This document shows positions 1 to 4,461 of a stretch of DNA of 5,639 nucleotides, piece after piece. Origin of the DNA: Bacillota bacterium (GTDB lineage: Bacteria > Bacillota > Clostridia > Lachnospirales > Lachnospiraceae); the NCBI GenBank assembly GCA_023437715.1, contig JAEZFK010000006.1:1-5639 (forward strand), read 5' to 3'. A program made the position numbers and the translations under genes. The notes below the pieces were generated by a model, which made no database searches, was not told the origin of the DNA, and was given only the letters and a program-made list of their open reading frames with translations. Each line of letters begins with the position of its first letter. The stretch's first letter is position 1.

Positions 1-784
1 CCACCAGCTCTTTTACAATAAAAAGTCCCATCCCCTCACCCTGTTCACCTTTTGTGGTAAACCCTGCACTAAAAATCTTCTGGAGCTGGCTGGCTTTTAT
101 TTCTGGACCATTGTTGGCTATTCTGAAACCTATATGCCGGATATTCTGAAATATGTGGATTGACAGCTTTCTGTCGGCGGGCTTTTCATTCAGGGCATAA
201 ATGGAGTTATCTATAAGATTGCCTAATACTCTGCATAACTCCCAGGCCTGCATTTTAATTCCGTCCAGTTGTGAGGTAACATTAAGCTCGACTTCTATCC
301 GGGCCTTTTCACAGGCCAGCATTTTAGCCTGAAGAAGTGCATTTACCGCCGGACTTGCAGTCTTTAAGTACTTACTTACTTTTAGTATGTCCTGGTAAAC
401 ATTTTCCATATACGCTTTAGCCTCATCAAACTCATTCATTTCCAGCAGGCTGTACATTACCTGTAACTGGTTCAGAAAATCATGTCTCTGGGCTCTGAGT
501 GAATTGTTCAGGGCTTCTATCTGCAATGTAGAATTTCTAAGGACGGTATACCGGTTATCTGCTTTTCTGAGCGAGTATTTGTCATGGATTACTATAAAGC
601 TGTTTATGACAACAGTGAGAATTGCAAAGAGCAGTATGAAATTAATATTTCCCGTGAATATGACATGTTTGTACCCACCGTGCACAAATCCGAAAAATGC
701 TGACAATATGGCAGCAATAATCAGTATGATATTTAATGTTATAATTGTAACTGATGCCTTACTTATATTAAGATTTTTTTTCAT
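1..784 (-). CDS. Spo0B-type membrane sensor histidine kinase, 3' end cut by window edge
   Basis: My translation of the minus strand from the ATG at 784 gives 261 open codons running off the window. Two hydrophobic segments (about residues 9-32 and 47-66) are separated by a loop of only some 14 residues, so there is no sizeable extracytoplasmic sensor domain and no PAS domain. An H-box, RHDFLNQLQVMYSLLEM, follows with the likely phosphorylated His at residue 101; this is the Spo0B/DcuS/CitA-type dimerisation helix. The HATPase part shows an N-box (NLIDNSIYAL, 189-198), a G1-like NNGPEI (224-229), an F-box region (IFSAGFTTK, 237-245) and a G2 box (GEGMGL, 249-254). Only the last part of the ATPase domain is missing. 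A GGGAAAGG ribosome binding site (794-801) lies 9 bases before the start. The partner response regulator is probably downstream, outside the window; the stimulus cannot be read from the sequence. The family call is firm, the specific role unknown. Confidence 0.9.
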   Translation of the reverse strand, partial: MKKNLNISKASVTIITLNIILIIAAILSAFFGFVHGGYKHVIFTGNINFILLFAILTVVINSFIVIHDKYSLRKADNRYTVLRNSTLQIEALNNSLRAQRHDFLNQLQVMYSLLEMNEFDEAKAYMENVYQDILKVSKYLKTASPAVNALLQAKMLACEKARIEVELNVTSQLDGIKMQAWELCRVLGNLIDNSIYALNEKPADRKLSIHIFQNIRHIGFRIANNGPEIKASQLQKIFSAGFTTKGEQGEGMGLFIVKELV

Positions 785-870
785 ATGAAATAACCTTTCC
801 CACAGGCTATATATTTTTGCACATTTTACATGTTTCCATATTGTATTATATTTAATTAATTATGGTATAT

Positions 871-900
871 ATTATCACTGATACATTTTATTATCAACAA
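871..900 (-). promoter_or_regulatory. Candidate promoter of the sensor kinase
   Basis: On the minus strand a -35-like TTGTTG (895-900) and a -10-like GATAAT (871-876, five of six matches to TATAAT) are 18 bases apart. They lie about 87 bases upstream of the kinase ATG, in a very AT-rich stretch. The -35 match is poor, so this is only the best candidate. A promoter here is expected because an intrinsic terminator separates the kinase from the preceding operon. Confidence 0.35.
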
Positions 901-975
901 TACTATTTCTTTCTCCCGGCTGCACCGTTAAAGGAAGTTTCATACTCAGTCGCCTGAAAGACTGTAGCAAGAAAT

Positions 976-1006
976 AAAAAAACCCCATAACCGTAAAGTT
1001 ATGAGG
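976..1006 (-). terminator. Intrinsic terminator of the blaI/M56-PBP operon
   Basis: In the minus-strand transcript CCTCATAAC and GTTATGGGG form a 9-bp stem (983-991 with 998-1006, one G-U pair) with a 6-base loop, followed at once by seven U (976-982). It starts about 85 bases after the stop codon of the M56/PBP gene. It has no U-tract in the plus direction, so it works for the minus strand. Confidence 0.9.
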
Positions 1007-1090
1007 CTTTGGTGAAGCAGCTACCTGATGAAAGCAATATAGTTATACAATGGCTAATACTACAAGGCAGAAAGTGGACTTAACTTCATA

Positions 1091-3478
1091 TTATTGAATA
1101 TAATCTATAATGTCTCTCATAAGTTTCCCCGCGGCGGGTGCGGCGGTCGCTCCTCCGGTAGGTGCATTTACCATGGGTTCATCCAAAATAATCATGCATA
1201 CAATTTGGGGATTGTCCGCAGGCGCGAAGCCTGCAAAAGATGCTATATATCGCCCATTGCCCTTTTCACCTGTACCGGCAAAGCCTGCAAATTTATAGCC
1301 TTTTATATAGGCACTTGATGCAGTGCCATTCGAAACAACACCCTCCAATATTTCTTTCATGCTTTCAGATGTTTTTGGGGAAATAACATTTCTTATTAAC
1401 TGTGGTTTATAAGTTTCAACAGTGCTGTTTCCGGTATTGACTATTTGCTTAACAATTTGCGGTTTCATAAGCTTTCCGCCGTTTGCTATGGCGCAATAAG
1501 CTGAAGCGAGCTGTATCGGTGTTATCTGAAAGCTTTGCCCGAATGAAGCTAACTCCATATCAATTTCGGCAGGCTTTGTCGGGATAATGCTTTCTGCTTC
1601 ACCTGGAAGCTCCAATGCGGTTTTATCATAAAATCCAAAATTCCTCAAATATGTATAAAACTTATCCGTTCCAAGGTTTTGTACTGCTCTTACAAAAACA
1701 GGGTTGCAGGAATTGTATACTGCCTCTTTGAATGTCTGTTTACCGTGAAGTTCCGTTGTATTCCAGCAGTTGATATTGTATCCTGAAACTGAAACCGGGC
1801 TGTCATCAACCGGTGTTTCGGGTGTTACAATTCCTTCTTCCAGCAGGATAGCTGAAGTTATTGCTTTGAAGGTAGAACCGGGTTCAAATGTGTCAGTTAA
1901 ACTCTTGTCTTTCCAGGTGGTATCAACAAGATATGGTCGTGAAACCATCGAAATTATTTCTCCGTTTTTAGAATCCGTGACTATACCAGCATCCGGCCTG
2001 GATGCCATTGCAAGTATTTCTCCGCTTTTAGGGTTTATAACCAAGGCAGCGGCTCCATTCTTTGTTTTATATTCTTCCACAGCCTTGTCAAGAGCTTTTT
2101 CTACAATACCCTGTATACCTGCATCTATGGTAAGCACGACATTCATGCCGCCCTCAAGTGTATTTTTACCCTTAATACCGACATTATTGACTTTCAATTT
2201 TAAGCACTGATCCATGTACTGTTCAATACCGTAAAGACCTTCCTCAAGTTCCTTTCCATTCCGGTCAAGAATTTCTCCTCTGGTTAGAAGTTTTTTATCA
2301 GCAGCAGTAATCAAAGTTACAGCCTTGTTAGTATTAACCGGACTGACAGAAGTTGAATTCACCGGATAGACATAACTCAGATGGCTGTTTATGGCTAATA
2401 CGCCGGCTGCACCCAATGCTGCCGTAACCAATGCCATAACAATACCCAGGATAACAGAACGCTTTTTTAAAATATTAATCAATTTTAGTCTCCACTCCAT
2501 ATTCTCCAAACTCCCTTGACTCATATTTGCCGTGATGTAAGTCCAATGACTTTCAGAAACGCATTTGAGCATTTTTATAAGTGTCTCTGCATAGCTTCTA
2601 CGTTCAGCAGGCTTTAAATAGGATAATACCAATTCGTCGCAGACCGGTTCCCTGTCTGATTTCATTTTACAGGAGGCATACCAGATCAGTGGGTTAAACC
2701 AGTACAAAATGCATATCAATATTTGCAGCATTCCAATGACTGTGTCCCTACGCTTGAAGTGACATAGCTCATGTAAAACAACATATTTTGTCTCATCGGG
2801 GCTAAGCTGGTTCAGAATATTCACTGGTATTAACATTTTGGGTTTAAAGACCCCGCATATTGCGGGAGTCTTTATATGTTTCTGATATATGACAGGAATG
2901 TGGCTCACTATATTAACAAGCTTTCTGCATTCATCCAGGATATTTTGTATACCGCAGCTTTGGACAATTTCACTAGACTTTTTGATTTTATAGTACATAA
3001 TACAATTTATAAAAATCAGGTAAAATAAGAAAATGAAAATTCCCATAACCCATATTTTACTTGCTATTCCCAGAATCGTCAGGCTCCATTTGCCATTATT
3101 CTTTTCTTCAACCCTGGAATATTGGGGAACATCCTTTTCATCGATAGCTTCCGAATTATAGTTAGTGTTATATTTATAATTACTCTTTTCGTTTTTATTT
3201 TTAGAGTCAGTATTTGAATTTGCATCAAGTCCTATTGTATGATTCTCTGCTTGTATTCTGACGTTATCCTTTATTTGCGGAAAAATATCATTCATCTTCG
3301 GAGAGAACTCCGGAGTATATGGAATTATAAGTCTTATAACAAGAATTAACCAGATATAATAGTGCCATTTTGCCGACAGCTTTTCTTTGAATATGACTTT
3401 AACTAAAAATATAAGGATTATAAGCATTGCTGACATGATTGAGGTGAGAAGAATATTAAAAAAAACTATTTCAAGCAT
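1091..3478 (-). CDS. BlaR1/MecR1-like M56 zinc protease fused to a degenerate class B PBP transpeptidase sensor
   Basis: The predicted membrane receptor is 795 residues, longer than the roughly 585-600 of classical BlaR1/MecR1. Residues are numbered from the ATG at 3478, chosen because GAGGTG lies 6 bases before it and it gives the usual M56 N-terminus; an in-frame GTG at 3487 would add three residues. Membrane segments lie at about 3-30, 40-54, 139-162 and 342-363. The loop at 55-138 is rich in Asn, Lys and Ser. The cytoplasmic protease has HELCH (236-240) and DRExxCDE (275-282), the expected zinc and catalytic residues. Outside the cell come RGEILDRNG (400-408), GIEQYMD (417-423), TIDAGIQ (450-456) and a transpeptidase domain with STFK (Ser535, Lys538) and SCN (590-592). 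FAG (733-735) stands where KTG is expected. A 20-residue tandem duplication spans about 478-517. By family knowledge, ligand binding would trigger the protease to inactivate the repressor encoded upstream. Architecture is certain; the ligand and any enzymatic activity are inference. The gene could be labelled blaR1 or mecR1 by similarity. Confidence 0.93.
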   Translation of the reverse strand: MLEIVFFNILLTSIMSAMLIILIFLVKVIFKEKLSAKWHYYIWLILVIRLIIPYTPEFSPKMNDIFPQIKDNVRIQAENHTIGLDANSNTDSKNKNEKSNYKYNTNYNSEAIDEKDVPQYSRVEEKNNGKWSLTILGIASKIWVMGIFIFLFYLIFINCIMYYKIKKSSEIVQSCGIQNILDECRKLVNIVSHIPVIYQKHIKTPAICGVFKPKMLIPVNILNQLSPDETKYVVLHELCHFKRRDTVIGMLQILICILYWFNPLIWYASCKMKSDREPVCDELVLSYLKPAERRSYAETLIKMLKCVSESHWTYITANMSQGSLENMEWRLKLINILKKRSVILGIVMALVTAALGAAGVLAINSHLSYVYPVNSTSVSPVNTNKAVTLITAADKKLLTRGEILDRNGKELEEGLYGIEQYMDQCLKLKVNNVGIKGKNTLEGGMNVVLTIDAGIQGIVEKALDKAVEEYKTKNGAAALVINPKSGEILAMASRPDAGIVTDSKNGEIISMVSRPYLVDTTWKDKSLTDTFEPGSTFKAITSAILLEEGIVTPETPVDDSPVSVSGYNINCWNTTELHGKQTFKEAVYNSCNPVFVRAVQNLGTDKFYTYLRNFGFYDKTALELPGEAESIIPTKPAEIDMELASFGQSFQITPIQLASAYCAIANGGKLMKPQIVKQIVNTGNSTVETYKPQLIRNVISPKTSESMKEILEGVVSNGTASSAYIKGYKFAGFAGTGEKGNGRYIASFAGFAPADNPQIVCMIILDEPMVNAPTGGATAAPAAGKLMRDIIDYIQ
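1941..2060 (-). repeat. In-frame 60-bp tandem duplication inside the PBP domain
   Basis: Two imperfect copies lie exactly 60 bases apart. The core 1941-1970 matches 2001-2030 at 24 of 30 positions, and similarity fades on either side. In the protein this gives KSGEILAMASRP followed 20 residues later by KNGEIISMVSRP. The reading frame is preserved and the copies have diverged, so the duplication is not recent. Confidence 0.8.
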
Positions 3479-3484
3479 TATCTT

Positions 3485-3490
3485 CACCTC
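3485..3490 (-). promoter_or_regulatory. Ribosome binding site that decides the M56/PBP start
   Basis: GAGGTG on the minus strand overlaps the blaI-like stop codon and lies 6 bases before the ATG at 3478. The alternative GTG start at 3487 falls inside this Shine-Dalgarno sequence, so the ATG is preferred. Confidence 0.7.
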
Positions 3491-3872
3491 ACTTTTCTTT
3501 GTCGAAATCGATTAGTTTTTTAAGCTTTTCCAATTCCTCCTGAGAAACCTTCTGGTGTTTTAAAAGCCCTGCCATGAGCATGCTTACAGAACCATCATAA
3601 ACTTTCTTCAAAAATGTTTCGCTTTCCACTTTCTCACATTCCTCATGGCTTACCAAAGGGAAGTATTCTCTTACTTTTGAGTTGATAAGACTAAACCCCA
3701 CAGCTCCCTTATCAACCAACCGTCTAAGTAAGGTCTCGATGGTTTTGTTATTCCAAGTACTTTTTTCTCCGACTCTCTTTATTATATCCCTGCTCAAAAG
3801 CGGAGATTCCTCCCAGAGAACTTTCATCACAATCCATTCAGAATCAGTAATTTGCGGTAAAGGTTTATTCAT
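3489..3872 (-). CDS. blaI: BlaI/MecI/CopY-family transcriptional repressor
   Basis: The 127-residue protein has the usual length of BlaI/MecI repressors. The N-terminal winged helix-turn-helix starts with ITDSEWIVMKVLWEESPL (8-25). The probable recognition helix is in NNKTIETLLRRLVDKG (41-56), matching the conserved KTI.TL..RL pattern. The C-terminal part, from about residue 75 (ESETFLKKVYDGSVSML at 83-99, then a charged helix), is the dimerisation domain. It should bind as a dimer to the palindromes just upstream and repress its own operon until the co-transcribed M56 receptor is activated. The residues at the position of the classical Asn-Phe cleavage site are Ala-Gly-Leu (101-103), so the scissile bond of staphylococcal BlaI/MecI is not conserved. 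GGAGG (3880-3884) lies 7 bases before the ATG. Only 10 bases separate its stop from the next start. Family assignment is firm; the exact regulon is unknown, and no beta-lactamase gene is in view. Confidence 0.94.
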   Translation of the reverse strand: MNKPLPQITDSEWIVMKVLWEESPLLSRDIIKRVGEKSTWNNKTIETLLRRLVDKGAVGFSLINSKVREYFPLVSHEECEKVESETFLKKVYDGSVSMLMAGLLKHQKVSQEELEKLKKLIDFDKEK

Positions 3873-3888
3873 TTTAATTCCTCCATTC

Positions 3889-3902
3889 CTTACAATTGTA
3901 AG
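3889..3902. promoter_or_regulatory. Operator O2: perfect 14-bp palindrome upstream of blaI
   Basis: CTTACAATTGTAAG is a perfect palindrome and contains TACAnnTGTA, the core known for the BlaI/MecI/CopY operator family. It sits in the predicted leader, just before the blaI ribosome binding site. Its centre is 26 bp from that of O1. Two related dyads over a self-regulated promoter are typical of bla/mec-type control. Confidence 0.75.
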
Positions 3903-3904
3903 TT

Positions 3905-3938
3905 ACATATTTACCTTACACCGGTAAGGCAAATATGT
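3905..3938. promoter_or_regulatory. Operator O1: 34-bp dyad covering the operon promoter
   Basis: Bases 3905-3919 and 3924-3938 are inverted copies of 15 bp with one mismatch around a 4-base centre. The inner core is CTTACACCGGTAAG (3915-3928). The dyad spans the -10 element and most of the -35, where a bound BlaI-type dimer would block RNA polymerase. Its core shares the CTTACA...GTAAG half-sites with the second palindrome at 3889-3902, which supports recognition by the same repressor. Confidence 0.7.
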
Positions 3939-3941
3939 CAA
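3913..3941 (-). promoter_or_regulatory. Promoter of the blaI/M56-PBP operon
   Basis: On the minus strand a perfect -35 TTGACA (3936-3941) is followed after 17 bases by TAAGGT (3913-3918), which keeps the key first T, second A and last T of the -10 hexamer. Transcription would start near 3906, about 34 bases before the blaI ATG. A perfect TATAAT (3947-3952) lies just upstream but lacks a good -35, so it is the weaker alternative. Confidence 0.6.
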
Positions 3942-4002
3942 GTCCTATTATACTTTTTAAATTATTATAAAAATTACTATATTGATTTACAAGGAGGGGT
4001 TT

Positions 4003-4032
4003 ATGGCAGAGCGTGACCCAAAAATAGTATAA
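4003..4032 (+). CDS. Possible 9-codon mini-ORF with a strong ribosome binding site
   Basis: On the plus strand AAGGAGGGG (3991-3999) is followed by an ATG at 4003 and nine codons (MAERDPKIV) ending in TAA. The spacing from GGAGG to ATG is 5 bases. A long hairpin follows at once (4036-4070), but its U-rich side faces the minus strand. I recognise no family and see no convincing plus-strand promoter. It may be a leader peptide, the remnant of a decayed gene, or chance. Confidence 0.18.
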   Translation: MAERDPKIV

Positions 4033-4070
4033 AAAAACGAGCAGTAAGTTCTAAAACTTATCTGCTCGTT
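4031..4070 (-). terminator. Intrinsic terminator after tRNA-Lys
   Basis: A 15-bp stem with a single-base bulge (4036-4050 with 4055-4070, bulge at 4061, 4-base loop) is followed in the minus-strand transcript by seven U (4031-4037). It starts about 65 bases past the tRNA 3' end and insulates the blaI operon from upstream transcription. In the plus direction the following bases (CAATCTTTTA) make a poor U-tract, so only weak bidirectional activity is likely. Confidence 0.9.
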
Positions 4071-4134
4071 CAATCTTTTAGGCCTTATAGCAACACCGAC
4101 GGCAAAGCCGCATAAAGTTTGTATAATACCTTTT

Positions 4135-4210
4135 TGGTGACCCATCGCAGATTCGAACTGCGGACACCTTGATTAAAAGTCAAGTGCTCTGCCAACTGAG
4201 CTAATGGGTC
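4135..4210 (-). tRNA. tRNA-Lys (anticodon UUU)
   Basis: The 76-base minus-strand gene folds as a complete cloverleaf. The acceptor stem is GACCCAT/ATGGGTC, the D arm GCTC...GAGC, the anticodon stem CTTGA/TCAAG with loop CTTTTAA (anticodon TTT), the variable region GTGTC, and the T arm CGCAG-TTCGAAT-CTGCG. The discriminator A and the 3' CCA (4135-4137) are encoded. The anticodon reads AAA and AAG lysine codons. It stands alone between purA and the bla-like operon, with its own promoter and terminator. Confidence 0.97.
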
Positions 4211-4244
4211 ATTTGATTTGTGATTTTTTCGACCACAAGTATAA

Positions 4245-4273
4245 ATAATACTTAATAAATAGTATTTTGTCAA
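4245..4273 (-). promoter_or_regulatory. Promoter of tRNA-Lys
   Basis: A perfect -35 TTGACA (4268-4273) and a -10 TATTAT (4245-4250, five of six matches) are 17 bases apart on the minus strand. Transcription would start near 4238, giving a leader of about 28 bases before the mature tRNA 5' end at 4210. The AT-rich sequence upstream may act as an UP element. Confidence 0.85.
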
Positions 4274-4295
4274 CACATTTAATAAAAATACTAAA

Positions 4296-4321
4296 CAAAT
4301 AATTAAGCCAAATAATTAAGC
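4296..4321. repeat. 13-bp perfect tandem repeat, two copies
   Basis: CAAATAATTAAGC occurs twice head to tail (4296-4308 and 4309-4321). It lies 23 to 48 bases upstream of the tRNA promoter -35 box. It is AT-rich and could serve as an UP-like element, or may just be polymerase slippage in intergenic DNA. Confidence 0.7.
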
Positions 4322-4373
4322 AAATACATAAAACAATTCCGGCTGCCTTCAACCTTAGCAGTATAAAAGGTAC

Positions 4374-4419
4374 AACAAAAACTGCTATGAAACTCCCTTG
4401 TACGTCGTTTCATAACAGT
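4374..4419 (-). terminator. Intrinsic terminator of purA
   Basis: In the minus-strand transcript bases 4407-4419 pair with 4381-4393 in a 13-bp stem (one G-U pair) around a 13-base loop. The run TTTTTGTTGT follows. The hairpin begins about 43 bases after the purA stop codon. Confidence 0.8.
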
Positions 4420-4461
4420 CTTTCAGGTTTCTTCCAAAGTCACGCAGGCCGAACATCTTAC

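Larger units (their letters stand above)
785..1090. other. Intergenic region between the M56/PBP gene and the kinase gene
   Basis: This 306-base gap contains no convincing gene. Read on the minus strand it holds a featureless 3' untranslated stretch (1007-1090), the intrinsic terminator (976-1006), a stretch with a small CAGTC/GACTG hairpin (950-967) of no clear meaning, the candidate kinase promoter (871-900) and the kinase ribosome binding site (794-801). I see no recognisable riboswitch. Confidence 0.6.

Noticed and set aside
504..788. 94-codon plus-strand open frame
   Set aside because: It is antisense to the N-terminal and H-box part of the sensor kinase, which is the real coding frame.
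953..965. 13-base sequence shared in inverted orientation with 4415-4427 (CCTGAAAGACTGT)
   Set aside because: A 13-base match between two places in a window of this size is expected about once by chance. The flanking similarity is short and in a different order.
980..1040. Resemblance of the AAAGCC and GGTAGC pieces to a c-di-GMP (GEMM) riboswitch
   Set aside because: The order and spacing do not fit the conserved core. The region is explained by the intrinsic terminator and lies at the 3' end of a gene.
1770..2210. 146-codon plus-strand open frame
   Set aside because: It lies wholly antisense to the PBP domain, whose frame carries clear conserved motifs. It shows no family features of its own.
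4100..4110. Small CGGC-AAA-GCCG hairpin between the tRNA and its terminator
   Set aside because: It has a four-base-pair stem and no U-tract; too short to call a terminator or functional RNA.
4085..4276. 63-codon minus-strand open frame
   Set aside because: It runs through the complete tRNA-Lys gene and its leader, so it is a chance frame.
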